Under the pieces are notes generated by a model that saw only the letters and a list, made by a program, of their open reading frames with translations, had not been told where the DNA came from and ran no database searches. A program made the translations under genes and the position numbers. DNA of 64,000 nt from NCBI RefSeq assembly GCF_000378985.1, contig NZ_KB905370.1, positions 186,001 through 250,000 of the forward strand, written 5' to 3'. Shown piece after piece: positions 52,080-60,556 of this stretch; positions within the stretch are counted from its first letter, which is position 1, and the number at the start of each line of letters is the position of its first letter. The DNA comes from Ensifer sp. BR816 (GTDB taxonomy: Bacteria; Pseudomonadota; Alphaproteobacteria; Rhizobiales; Rhizobiaceae).

Positions 52080-52553
52080 TTACTGCGTAGTTTCCCGCTC
52101 GCGACGGCTGATCTCCGCCTGATACTCGCGCTCCCGTTCCGGCCAGGTGGATTTGATGAAGGCGATCACGGCGCGGATTTCACTGTCGCTCATGACATTC
52201 CCGAATCCCGGCATGTCGCTTTGGTAACCGCCGCCGACGACCGCTGCCGGCCCCTGCTTGGTGATGCGGAAAAGCATGCCGTCCGCATGATGCCAGGTGT
52301 GGCCGGACGCATCGTGCGGCGGCGCGGGCATGCGTCCGGAGGCCAGCGGGCTTTTCCAGTCGCGCTGCCCTTCGAGGTCCGCTCCGTGGCAGGCGGCGCA
52401 ATGCCTGGCATAGAGCGCCTTGCCGAGCGCGACGGTCTCGGTCGAGGCGTCGCCGTTCGCAATCGGAAGCGCCAGCCATGGCCATGCTCCTATGAGTCCC
52501 AGGCCAGCCACGGCAATCCCCAGCACTGCCAAGAGAACCGTGCTCGAAGACAT
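52080..52553 (-). CDS. Class I cytochrome c, membrane-anchored
   Basis: A 157-aa protein with an uncleaved-looking N-terminal helix (STVLLAVLGIAVAGLGLIGA) and one haem site CAACH at residues 52-56. The distal Met is in YQSDMPGFG. The C-terminal SDSEIRAVIAFIKSTWPERE is the usual last helix. It lies 7 bp behind the DsbA-type gene and is last in the copper/thiol operon. It may pass electrons from the copper oxidase or thiol proteins to the respiratory chain. Confidence 0.88.
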   Translation of the reverse strand: MSSSTVLLAVLGIAVAGLGLIGAWPWLALPIANGDASTETVALGKALYARHCAACHGADLEGQRDWKSPLASGRMPAPPHDASGHTWHHADGMLFRITKQGPAAVVGGGYQSDMPGFGNVMSDSEIRAVIAFIKSTWPEREREYQAEISRRERETTQ

Positions 52554-52560
52554 CCCCGCC

Positions 52561-53376
52561 CTAGCTCCCCCGTGCCGACGTGATCAGCCGCTTCAGCGTC
52601 GCTTCATCGACGATACCGTCGCCGATGACGAAGCTCGGCGTGCCCGAGATGCGCAAGGCTCCGGCGAGAGCAATATTGCGCTTGATGGCCGCGTCGATCG
52701 CCGGGTCCGCCATGTCCTTTTTCAGGCGCTCGACGTCGATGCCTATCCGGGCCGCGACCTCGAGACTGGAGGTCTCAGTGATCCGGCCCTCGTAGGTCAT
52801 CATTGCCTGGTGGAAGGCAAGATACTTGCCTTGCTTGCGGCTCGCCAGCGCGGCGCGGGCGGCAAAGGCGGAGCCCTGACCGAGGATCGGATATTCCTTG
52901 TAGACGAGGCGCAGGCCCCGGTCGGCCTGCTCGAGCTTGCCGAGCAGCGGCGTGGCCTGGCGGCAGTAAGGACAGTTGTAGTCGAAGAACTCGACGAGGA
53001 TGGCGTCGCCCTCGGGATTGGCCCCGACCGGCGCGTCCGGATCGTTGAAGATTTCGTCGCGCCGCTCGGCGATCACAGCAGTCGCTTGGCTGTCCGCCGC
53101 GGCCTGCTGGCGGGCCTCCAGGCCCCTAACGGATTCAAGGATGACCTCGGGCTTCTTGAGGAGATAGGCGTGCAGTTGGCGGTCGAGATCGTCGCTGGCG
53201 CGAAACGGCGGAAGAACTCCCGCCGCATACAGCAACGCGACGGCAGACAGCACGGCAGACAACGCGGCCAGCGCGAAAGAACAGAATACCAGCGGTCTCA
53301 GGCTCCAGCCCCGTCTTCCGGTCGCGGTGCCCGGTTCGAGCGAGTCCGATGACGAATCCTGCGGGTCGGCTACCAT
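52561..53376 (-). CDS. DsbA-family thiol-disulphide oxidoreductase (ScsC/BdbD-like)
   Basis: A 271-aa protein. One membrane anchor (about residues 29-55), a helical oligomerisation-like segment (LDRQLHAYLLKKPEVILESV), then a thioredoxin fold with active site CPYC at 135-138 and cis-proline GTPSF near residue 246. This order resembles ScsC-type copper-tolerance proteins and Com1-like isomerases. It overlaps the SCO gene by 7 bp. It should act in the periplasm on proteins damaged or metallated by copper. Confidence 0.88.
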   Translation of the reverse strand: MVADPQDSSSDSLEPGTATGRRGWSLRPLVFCSFALAALSAVLSAVALLYAAGVLPPFRASDDLDRQLHAYLLKKPEVILESVRGLEARQQAAADSQATAVIAERRDEIFNDPDAPVGANPEGDAILVEFFDYNCPYCRQATPLLGKLEQADRGLRLVYKEYPILGQGSAFAARAALASRKQGKYLAFHQAMMTYEGRITETSSLEVAARIGIDVERLKKDMADPAIDAAIKRNIALAGALRISGTPSFVIGDGIVDEATLKRLITSARGS

Positions 53377-54119
53377 GGGAGCGATCCTTTGAGCTTGTCC
53401 CAGAAGCCCCGCTGCCGGTGCGGATGCGGCTTTTGGGTTCGGTTGGTGAGGGCGTTGACGAAGACGACAAGATTGACGGGTTCGAACTTTAACCCGTGGA
53501 AGCGGGCGCGCAGGCGGCCGTCCTGATCGATGACGTGGGTGACGATCCCGTGCATCTGCATGCCGTTCTCGCCGCGGGTGAACTTGAGCCCGTAGGCCTC
53601 GGCGATCCTGCGCGTCGCGTCCTCGGGCTTGCCCGGCGCGGACGTCAGGAAGTCCCAGTTCGCCGGATCGAGGCCGTGCGCCTCGCCGTAGTCGCGCAGG
53701 ACAGAACCCCTGTCATGCTTCGGGTCCGTGGTGATGGTGACGAACTCGACCATCGCCTTCATCGGCGACTGGTTCACCATCTTCTGAAGCTCGGCGATCC
53801 GCTCGGCGTGCAGCGGGCAGACGTCGGGACAGTTGGTGTAGACGAAATTCAGGACGACGACCTTGCCGCCGAGGTCCCCGAGGCTGACGGCGCGGCCATC
53901 GGCGTTTTGCAAGGTGAAGCCCGGCGCGGCGCTGTCGGCAGCCTGGAAATATTGTTCCTTGTCTCGCAGGTCCTGATCGACGTCCTCGAGTGAGTGCGCC
54001 GCTGCAGGGCCAGCCAACGCGAACATCACGGCGATCGCCAGCGCAGCCATTCCGAGGACAGGCAGCCGTCTTGGCGAGCCGAAGATCGCGGCCTTCTCGA
54101 TAAGACTTGGAACGCTCAT
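53370..54119 (-). CDS. SCO1/SenC-family copper chaperone
   Basis: A 249-aa protein with an N-terminal signal or anchor (residues 20-41) and a thioredoxin-like SCO domain. Copper ligands are C97 and C101 (NCPDVCPLH) and H195 (GIVTHVID). SCO proteins load Cu(I) into cytochrome oxidase or reduce its cysteines. Here it is in a copper-resistance operon, with a Met/His-bearing loop (GENGMQMHG), so a wider role is possible. ATG 54119 overlaps the TlpA stop (ATGA). Confidence 0.9.
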   Translation of the reverse strand: MSVPSLIEKAAIFGSPRRLPVLGMAALAIAVMFALAGPAAAHSLEDVDQDLRDKEQYFQAADSAAPGFTLQNADGRAVSLGDLGGKVVVLNFVYTNCPDVCPLHAERIAELQKMVNQSPMKAMVEFVTITTDPKHDRGSVLRDYGEAHGLDPANWDFLTSAPGKPEDATRRIAEAYGLKFTRGENGMQMHGIVTHVIDQDGRLRARFHGLKFEPVNLVVFVNALTNRTQKPHPHRQRGFWDKLKGSLPW

Positions 54120-54760
54120 TGCATATCTTCCCTGTTCTCGGGGACGGCCATCTTCTCTCCTTTCGGTTCAACGACCGACCGGAGGAACGCGACCATCTCC
54201 GGAGCGTCCCATTCGGCGGGACCCATCAGCCGACCAAGTTCCCTCCCCTCGGTGTCGATCAGTATCGTGGTCGGCAAGCCCAACGCCGCCAGGGCGGACA
54301 GCGCCTGGCCGCTGGCATCGACGTGCAGGGCGAGGTTCCGCACGCCGATCTCCGAATAGAACGTCCTCACGACCTCCGCTCCCTGGCGGTCGATCGAGAG
54401 GGCGACGACCTCGAAGTTCGGTCCGCCTAGTGCCGCCTGCAGCCGATCGAGCGTCGGCATCTCCTTGCGGCATGGCCCGCACCAGGTCGCCCACACGTTG
54501 AGCAGCACGACCTTGCCGCGGAAATCGGCGAGCGCGCCCGGCCGCCCGTCGCCGTCAGTGAAGCGGACATCCGGCACGGGTTTCGGACCATCGCTGAGCA
54601 CGAAACCCTTCGGAACCCCCTCGAGCGCCAGCCCGACTGGGGCGGCGTGGAACATGAATGTGCCCGCCACTCCAACGACGCCCAAGGCAGCCAGCAGAAA
54701 CAGCAGCCGACGGCGTGGGGTGTATCGGCTGGCTCCGAAGATGCGAGCCGCCATCGTCAT
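54116..54760 (-). CDS. TlpA-like thioredoxin-family protein
   Basis: A 214-aa protein with an N-terminal anchor (RRRLLFLLAALGVVGVAGTF) and a periplasmic thioredoxin fold with active site WCGPC (C94, C97). The cis-proline lies in GLPTTILID. Bacterial TlpA reduces SCO and cytochrome oxidase copper sites, and a SCO gene directly follows with a 4-bp overlap. ATG 54760 overlaps the DUF411 stop (ATGA); a second ATG at 54754 has GAGGG at better spacing. Confidence 0.9.
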   Translation of the reverse strand: MTMAARIFGASRYTPRRRLLFLLAALGVVGVAGTFMFHAAPVGLALEGVPKGFVLSDGPKPVPDVRFTDGDGRPGALADFRGKVVLLNVWATWCGPCRKEMPTLDRLQAALGGPNFEVVALSIDRQGAEVVRTFYSEIGVRNLALHVDASGQALSALAALGLPTTILIDTEGRELGRLMGPAEWDAPEMVAFLRSVVEPKGEKMAVPENREDMQ

Positions 54761-55197
54761 TCCCTCGCATAGACTTCCGGTGCCTTGCCGTCCTTCGGGA
54801 CAGTGTAGATCACGAACTTCTCGGTCTTCGTCCCGGCCATGCCGGGCGAACCCATCGGCATGCCCGGCAGGGTGATGCCGGCGATCGGCGGTCTCTCCTT
54901 GAGGAGCTTGCGGACGACGTTCACCGGAACATGCCCGTCGACTGCGTAGCCGTCGATGAACATCGTGTGGCAGCCCTCCATTCCTTCCGGCACGCCTGCC
55001 TTGTGGCTGATCTCGAGAAGGTCGTTGGTCGGCTTCACGTCGACCTTGAAGCCGTTGTCGCGGAGATAGGCGGCATAGCCCTCGCAGCAGCCGCATTGCG
55101 GGTTCTTGTAGAGTGTCGCCTGAAGGGGATCGGCGAGCGCCGGCGTGGCGCAGGCGACGAGAGCGGCGAGGCTCATGAGGCGGATCGTGCGGTTCAT
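54757..55197 (-). CDS. DUF411 periplasmic metal-binding protein
   Basis: A 146-aa DUF411 protein with a signal peptide (MSLAALVACATPALA) and the cysteine cluster NPQCGCCEGY (C35, C37, C38). The EGMEGCHTMFIDGYAVDGHV segment with a further Cys and His is typical, and a Met-rich turn (LPGMPMGSPGMAG) follows. Family members occur in copper and silver resistance loci and are presumed Cu(I) binders. It lies 31 bp behind the multicopper oxidase gene. Confidence 0.88.
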   Translation of the reverse strand: MNRTIRLMSLAALVACATPALADPLQATLYKNPQCGCCEGYAAYLRDNGFKVDVKPTNDLLEISHKAGVPEGMEGCHTMFIDGYAVDGHVPVNVVRKLLKERPPIAGITLPGMPMGSPGMAGTKTEKFVIYTVPKDGKAPEVYARE

Positions 55198-55228
55198 TTC
55201 GGTTCTCCTTGAGTAAGGTCTGTTTGGT

Positions 55229-56680
55229 TCAGGCGACGCGCAGCACGGTCATCATGCCGGACATCTGGTGGTCCATGACATGGCAGTGCAGCATCCAGTC
55301 GCCGGGATTGTCGGCGACGAAGGCGACCTCGACGACGTCCTTCGGTGCCATCAGCACGGTGTCCTGCCACTGGCGATGCGGGACGGTCGCGCCGTTGCGG
55401 GTCAGCACCCTCAGGCTATGCCCGTGGAAATGCATCGGGTGCCACCAGGCGGTGTCGTTGCGCAGTTCCAGCACGACGCTGCGGCCGCGCTGGAACACGA
55501 GCGCGGGTTCCATCCCGGCATGGCCGTCCCCCGTCATTGACTGGCCGTTGATCGACCAGACCGCGCCCTTCCCCATTCCCATATGGCCCATGCCCATCAT
55601 GCCGCCGCCCATCATCCCGCCCATACCGGACATGCCGCCCATGCTCATCATCCCGCCCTGGAGGGTCAGCGTGTGGCGTTCGGCCGAAGCAAGGTCCGGC
55701 TCCGGCAGGGGGTTGCGGGGAAGGTCCAGCGGCGCGCCGGGAGAGTGCGCGCGCAGCGGCGGTCGCGCGTCATAGGCAAGCTGCGTCAGTCGGTAGGACA
55801 GGCCGTCGTAGAAATCGTCGATGACGTCGTAACGCCTTCCCGGCTCGCCCTGCATGTCGAGCATGAGGTCGATGCGCATGGCCGGGCCGAGCAGGATGCG
55901 TCCGCCCTCGGGCTCGTGCGGATCGGACGGCTGGCCGTCGAGCGCGACGATCACGGGGCGATGTCCCTCGAAGCGCAACGCCATGATCCGTGCGAGCGAA
56001 GCATTGGCGAGGCGCAGGCGGACGCGCTCGCCCGCCTGGAAGGGTTCGGCCTCCGAAACGCTGCCGTTGAGCGTCACGGTGTTGCCGACGCGGCCGGACA
56101 TCGCCGCCTCCATGCCGTTGCCGAAACCCGAGGCGATCCGAGCTCCGTCGCTCAACCGCCAGTCGGAAATGACCCAGAGAAGGTCGCGGCCGACGGCGAC
56201 GGATTCGCGCTCCTCGACGATCACCGCTCCAGCGAGACCGCGTCCAAGTTGCTCCAGGCTGTTGGCATGCGGGTGGTACCAGAAGGTTCCGGCGTCCGGC
56301 GGCGTGAACTCGTAGACGAAGCTCTCGCCGGGCTTGATCGGCGGCTGTGTCAGTCCTGGCACCCCGTCCATGGCATTGGGAAGCCGTATTCCGTGCCAGT
56401 GCACGGTCGTCTCCTGGTCGAGGCGGTTTTCGACGACGAGGCGAGCTGGCTCGCCCTGGCGGAGTCTCACAAGCGAGCCGGGCACCGTCCCGTTGTATGT
56501 CCAGACGTCCGTTTCCGGATGCTCGGGACCGGCCAGCCGTGCGCGGGCGGGTCCGGCTACGACCCGGTAGTCCTTGGGCGGCGTTGCCCGCGCACCGGCG
56601 GGTGGCAGCGAGGCCGCCAGGAGAAGGCCCCCGCCGCTCCGGAGCAGATTCCGGCGCGACACAGGGCGGTTGAATTCCAT
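55229..56680 (-). CDS. Multicopper oxidase, CopA/CueO-type, Tat-exported
   Basis: A 483-aa protein. A Tat signal (SRRNLLRSGGGLLLAA) leads into three cupredoxin domains. Copper ligands: HWHG at residues 94-97, WYHPH at 134-138, HPMHFHGH and HCHVMDHQMSGM at the C-terminus. A Met-rich stretch (about residues 340-370, with MMGGGMMGMGHMGMG) lies ahead of the last domain, as in cuprous oxidases. It oxidises Cu(I) to the less toxic Cu(II) in the periplasm. It is followed by DUF411, TlpA, SCO, DsbA and cytochrome c genes. Confidence 0.93.
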   Translation of the reverse strand: MEFNRPVSRRNLLRSGGGLLLAASLPPAGARATPPKDYRVVAGPARARLAGPEHPETDVWTYNGTVPGSLVRLRQGEPARLVVENRLDQETTVHWHGIRLPNAMDGVPGLTQPPIKPGESFVYEFTPPDAGTFWYHPHANSLEQLGRGLAGAVIVEERESVAVGRDLLWVISDWRLSDGARIASGFGNGMEAAMSGRVGNTVTLNGSVSEAEPFQAGERVRLRLANASLARIMALRFEGHRPVIVALDGQPSDPHEPEGGRILLGPAMRIDLMLDMQGEPGRRYDVIDDFYDGLSYRLTQLAYDARPPLRAHSPGAPLDLPRNPLPEPDLASAERHTLTLQGGMMSMGGMSGMGGMMGGGMMGMGHMGMGKGAVWSINGQSMTGDGHAGMEPALVFQRGRSVVLELRNDTAWWHPMHFHGHSLRVLTRNGATVPHRQWQDTVLMAPKDVVEVAFVADNPGDWMLHCHVMDHQMSGMMTVLRVA

Positions 56681-56787
56681 AGTCACATTCGATCCTTCCA
56701 TTCATCGTGATCACGCACAGCGCCTTGCTCGGCAATCAATGCACGCGTTCATTCGCCCGGCTCCGCCGCTTGGGCGGCAGCCGGGGA

Positions 56788-57147
56788 TCAGCCGATGTCG
56801 GAGGTTCGTGGCGGGTCGGGATCGGGAGGCAGGGTCCTGCCATTCAGAAAAAGAACAGGGGCGGCCACGAAGGCCAGGGTCGCCCCGGCTGGCAAGGCGG
56901 CCGCAAGGGGCACAGGCGCGATGACGGGGGCGGCACAGACATTTCCACAGGCCATGGCCATCATGCCGCCGTCGCCGGGCTGGTCAGGACAACCCTGGCA
57001 ATCGCCGTGGTCCGGCATTGCCATGTCGGACATCGTCGCCATCCTGGCGGCCATGCCGCTCGCCTGGGCGACCGAGAGGCCCATCCCCGCGGCGACGAAG
57101 GCCGCGAGGAGGAAAAGAACAAGCTGTCGGACCGACCCGTGCTTCAT
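56788..57147 (-). CDS. Small secreted Met/Cys-rich protein, first copy
   Basis: A 119-aa protein with an N-terminal hydrophobic segment (LVLFLLAAFVAAGMGLSVAQ). The mature part holds ARMATMSDMAMPDHGDCQGC and MMAMACGNVCAAP, rich in Met, Cys, His and Asp, then a hydrophobic stretch. No enzyme family fits. Its residue content points to Cu(I)/Cu(II) binding. It lies between the 38-aa peptide gene and the multicopper oxidase gene and resembles the protein at 62492-62896. Confidence 0.65.
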   Translation of the reverse strand: MKHGSVRQLVLFLLAAFVAAGMGLSVAQASGMAARMATMSDMAMPDHGDCQGCPDQPGDGGMMAMACGNVCAAPVIAPVPLAAALPAGATLAFVAAPVLFLNGRTLPPDPDPPRTSDIG

Positions 57148-57247
57148 GACGAAAGAATCGCGCCGAACTTCTGCAAATACAAGCGGGGATGCGCCCCTCC
57201 GGCGGCGCACGCCGTCAACAGTGCGTTATCCGACGTGCGGCGAAGCA

Positions 57248-57364
57248 TCAGCGGAAGAACAGATGCTTGATGAGAGCCGAAATCACGAGCGCGATCACGA
57301 GCAGTGCGAGGATGCCGACGCCGCCCATGCCCCACATCATGCCGCCGCCCATCATGTCGTTCAT
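57248..57364 (-). CDS. 38-aa Met-rich membrane peptide next to cusA
   Basis: A very short gene: MNDMMGGGMMWGMGGVGILA, then LLVIALVISALIKHLFFR. A Met/Gly-rich head is followed by one membrane helix and a basic end. GGAGG lies 8 bases before ATG 57364, and the gene begins 15 bp after the cusA stop. The good ribosome site and the methionine cluster support a real copper-linked peptide, perhaps a small subunit or ligand of the pump. Confidence 0.65.
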   Translation of the reverse strand: MNDMMGGGMMWGMGGVGILALLVIALVISALIKHLFFR

Positions 57365-57379
57365 CGTGGTGTCCTCCAT

Positions 57380-60300
57380 TCATTCAGCCGCCTCGCTCAG
57401 AAGCGCCGGCTCGGGTTCGTTGGCGGCCGGTTGGCTGTCGGAATTCTCCGCCAGCCGCCAGCCCTTGACCAGCCCGTAGATCGCCGGGATCACCGCGAGC
57501 GTCAGGATCGTCGACGAGATCATGCCACCGATCATCGGCACGGCGATCCGCTGCATGATTTCCGATCCGGTTCCGGTGCTCCAGAGGATCGGCACGAGGC
57601 CCGCCATGATCGCGACGACGGTCATCATCTTTGGCCGTACACGCTCGACCGCTCCGACCATGATCGCCTCATGCAGATCGGCTCTCGTGAACGCGCGCGC
57701 CTCCGCCAAGCACGCCGCGCGCCTTTCTCCAAGGGCCTGGTCGAGATAGATCAGCATGATCACACCCGTCTCGGCCGCCACCCCGGCAAGGGCGATGAAG
57801 CCCACCACCACGGCGACCGAGGCGTTGAAGCCCAGCCACCACATCAGCCAGATGCCGCCGACGAGCGCGAACGGCAGCGACAGCATGACGATCAGCGTTT
57901 CGGTCAGCCGCTTGAAGTTCAGGAAGAGCAAGAGGAAGATCAGCGCCAGCGTCAGCGGCACGACGATTGCGAGGCGAGCCTTGGCCCGTTCCAGATACTC
58001 GTACTGGCCGCTCCAGGCGACCGAATATCCGGCCGGCATCTGCACGCTCCTGGCAATGGCGTCCTTCGCCTCGGCGACGTAGCCGCCGAGATCGCGGTTG
58101 GCGATGTCGACGAAGACGTAGACGGCGAGCTGGCCGTTTTCGGTGCGGATCGTCGTCGCGCCGCGCGTCAGCTTCACCTCCGCCACCGCGCCGAGCGGCA
58201 CGCTGCCGCCGCCCGGAAGCGCGACCAGGACGTCGCGGGCAATCGATTGCGGATCGCTGCGGAAGGCGCGCGGGTAGCGCACCGCGACGCCGTAGCGCTC
58301 GCGGCCCTCGACCGTCGAAGTGACCACCTCGGAACCGAGCGCCGTGCCGATCACCTCCTGCACGTCGTCGACACTGAGGCCATATCGCCCGAGCGCGATG
58401 CGGTCGGGAACGATGTCGAGATAATAGCCGCCGATCACCCGCTCGGCGTAGGCGCTCGACGTGCCGGGAACCGCCTTCAGGACGGTCTCGATGTCGCGGG
58501 CGATCCGTTCCATCTCCTTGAGGTCGGAGCCAAAGACTTTGACGCCGACGGGCGTGCGGATTCCCGTCGACAGCATGTCGATGCGAGCCCGGATCGGCAT
58601 GGTCCAGGCGTTGGAAACGCCGGGAAACTGCAGCGCCGCGTCCATCTCCTGCTTCAGGTTGTCGATCGTCACGCCCGGCCGCCATTCGGACTTCGGCCTC
58701 AGGGTGATGATCGTCTCGAACATCTCCGTCGGCGCGGGATCGGTGGCGGTCAGCGCCCTGCCCGCCTTGCCGAACACCGTCTCGACCTCCGGAAACGACT
58801 TGATGATGCGGTCCTGCGTCTGCATCAGCTCGGCCGCCTTGGTGACCGACAGGCCGGGCAAGGTCGTCGGCATGTACATCAGCGTGCCCTCGTCCAGGGC
58901 CGGCATGAACTCGCTGCCGATCTGGCGGGCCGGCCACACCGTCACGGCCAAGGCGGCGACTGCCAGGAGGATGGTGATTGTCTTTGCCCGCAGCACCCCG
59001 GATATGACCGGGCGGTAGACCCAGATCAGGAAGCGGTTGAGCGGATTTTTGTGCTCCGGCACGATCCTGCCCCGGACGAACACGACCATCAGCGCCGGAA
59101 CGAGCGTGACCGACAACAACGCGGCCGCCGCCATCGCGAAGGTCTTGGTGAAGGCAAGCGGTCCGAACAGCCGACCTTCCTGCGACTCCAGCGTGAAGAT
59201 CGGCAGGAACGACACGGTGATGATCAGCAGGCTGAAGAACAGCGCCGGACCGACCTCGCTCGCAGCCTTGATCAGGACCTCCGTGCGGGGCTTCTCCGTC
59301 GGCGCGCGCTCAAGATGCTTGTGGGCGTTCTCGATCATGACGATCGCCGCGTCGATCATCGCCCCGATGGCGATGGCGATGCCGCCGAGGCTCATGATGT
59401 TGGCCCCGATGCCTAAGCTCCGCATCGCGACGAAGGCGATCAGGATGCCGATCGGCAGCATGATGATGGCGACCAGGGCGCTGCGGACATGCAGCAGGAA
59501 GGCGATCGTCACCAGGGCGACGACGATCGACTCCTCGACCAGCGTCCCCTTCAGCGTCTCGATCGCGGCCTCGATCAGCTCGGAGCGGTCGTAGACGGGC
59601 AGGATTTCCGTGCCCGCGGGCAGGCTGTCCTTGATCGCGGCAAGGCTCTGCTTGGCGCTGTCGATCACCGAGAGGGCGTTTTCGCCGACGCGCTGAAGGA
59701 CGATGCCGCTTGCGACCTCCCCCTCACCGTTGAGCTCCGTAATGCCGCGACGCTCGTCGGGAACCGTCTCCACACGAGCGACATCGCCGAGGCGGAGCGG
59801 CGCGCCGCCCTCGGTCATGAGCGCTATGTCCTCGATGTCTTTGATGCCCTGCAGATAGCCCTTGCCCCGGACCATGAACTCGAACTCGGAGATTTCGACG
59901 GTGCGGCCGCCGACATCGCGGTTGCTGGCGCGGACCGCGTCGGCCACCTGCTTCAAAGTGACGTTCTGGGCCCTCAGCCGGGCCGGGTCGACGACGACGG
60001 AATACTGCTTGACGAAGCCGCCGACGCTCGCGACCTCGGAGACGCCTTCCGACTTGGATGCCGCGAAACGCACCACCCAGTCCTGCAGCGAGCGCAGTTC
60101 CGCAAGCGACAGTTCCTTGGCGACGAGGGCATACTGATAGACCCAGCCGACACCCGTCGCGTCCGGGCCGAGGCTCGGCGACACCCCTTGCGGGAGGCGG
60201 CTGGACGCGGCGTTCAGATATTCGAGCACACGGCTGCGCGCCCAGTAGGGATCGGTCCCGTCCTCGAAGATCACGTAGACGAAGGAAACGCCGAAGAACG

Positions 60301-60556
60301 AGAAGCCGCGCACGACCCTGGATCGAGGCACCGTCAGCATCGAGGTGGTCAGCGGATAGGTGACCTGGTCCTCGACGACTTGCGGTGCCTGGCCGGGATA
60401 GTCGGTGAAGACGATGACCTGCACATCGGAGAGATCGGGGATCGCATCCAACGGAAGCGTGCGCAGCGAATATATGCCCGCCGCGATCGAGAGCGCGGCT
60501 CCGATGAAGATCAGCACAAGATTGCGCGCGGACCAGGCGATGATGTTGGAGATCAT
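57380..60556 (-). CDS. cusA: CusA-type heavy-metal RND efflux pump
   Basis: A 1058-aa HME-RND pump with 12 helices and two large periplasmic loops. Typical segments: LPLDAIPDLSDVQVIVFTDY, GFSFFGVSFVYVIFEDGTD, and TM4 with IGAMIDAAIVMIENAHKHLE holding the proton-relay Asp/Glu. It should expel Cu(I) or Ag(I) together with CusB. No CusC outer-membrane gene is seen in the window, so a shared TolC-like channel is probable. ATG 60556 overlaps the cusB stop (ATGA). Confidence 0.93.
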   Translation of the reverse strand: MISNIIAWSARNLVLIFIGAALSIAAGIYSLRTLPLDAIPDLSDVQVIVFTDYPGQAPQVVEDQVTYPLTTSMLTVPRSRVVRGFSFFGVSFVYVIFEDGTDPYWARSRVLEYLNAASSRLPQGVSPSLGPDATGVGWVYQYALVAKELSLAELRSLQDWVVRFAASKSEGVSEVASVGGFVKQYSVVVDPARLRAQNVTLKQVADAVRASNRDVGGRTVEISEFEFMVRGKGYLQGIKDIEDIALMTEGGAPLRLGDVARVETVPDERRGITELNGEGEVASGIVLQRVGENALSVIDSAKQSLAAIKDSLPAGTEILPVYDRSELIEAAIETLKGTLVEESIVVALVTIAFLLHVRSALVAIIMLPIGILIAFVAMRSLGIGANIMSLGGIAIAIGAMIDAAIVMIENAHKHLERAPTEKPRTEVLIKAASEVGPALFFSLLIITVSFLPIFTLESQEGRLFGPLAFTKTFAMAAAALLSVTLVPALMVVFVRGRIVPEHKNPLNRFLIWVYRPVISGVLRAKTITILLAVAALAVTVWPARQIGSEFMPALDEGTLMYMPTTLPGLSVTKAAELMQTQDRIIKSFPEVETVFGKAGRALTATDPAPTEMFETIITLRPKSEWRPGVTIDNLKQEMDAALQFPGVSNAWTMPIRARIDMLSTGIRTPVGVKVFGSDLKEMERIARDIETVLKAVPGTSSAYAERVIGGYYLDIVPDRIALGRYGLSVDDVQEVIGTALGSEVVTSTVEGRERYGVAVRYPRAFRSDPQSIARDVLVALPGGGSVPLGAVAEVKLTRGATTIRTENGQLAVYVFVDIANRDLGGYVAEAKDAIARSVQMPAGYSVAWSGQYEYLERAKARLAIVVPLTLALIFLLLFLNFKRLTETLIVMLSLPFALVGGIWLMWWLGFNASVAVVVGFIALAGVAAETGVIMLIYLDQALGERRAACLAEARAFTRADLHEAIMVGAVERVRPKMMTVVAIMAGLVPILWSTGTGSEIMQRIAVPMIGGMISSTILTLAVIPAIYGLVKGWRLAENSDSQPAANEPEPALLSEAAE

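Noticed and set aside
51846..52583. Plus-strand frame starting at the YciI stop (ATGA overlap)
   Set aside because: A different frame of the same stretch encodes the methyltransferase tail, and the rest is antisense to cytochrome c.
56795..59416. Very long open frame on the plus strand opposite cusA
   Set aside because: It mirrors the codon pattern of the high-GC cusA gene on the other strand; its translation is His/Arg/Asp-rich with no domain.
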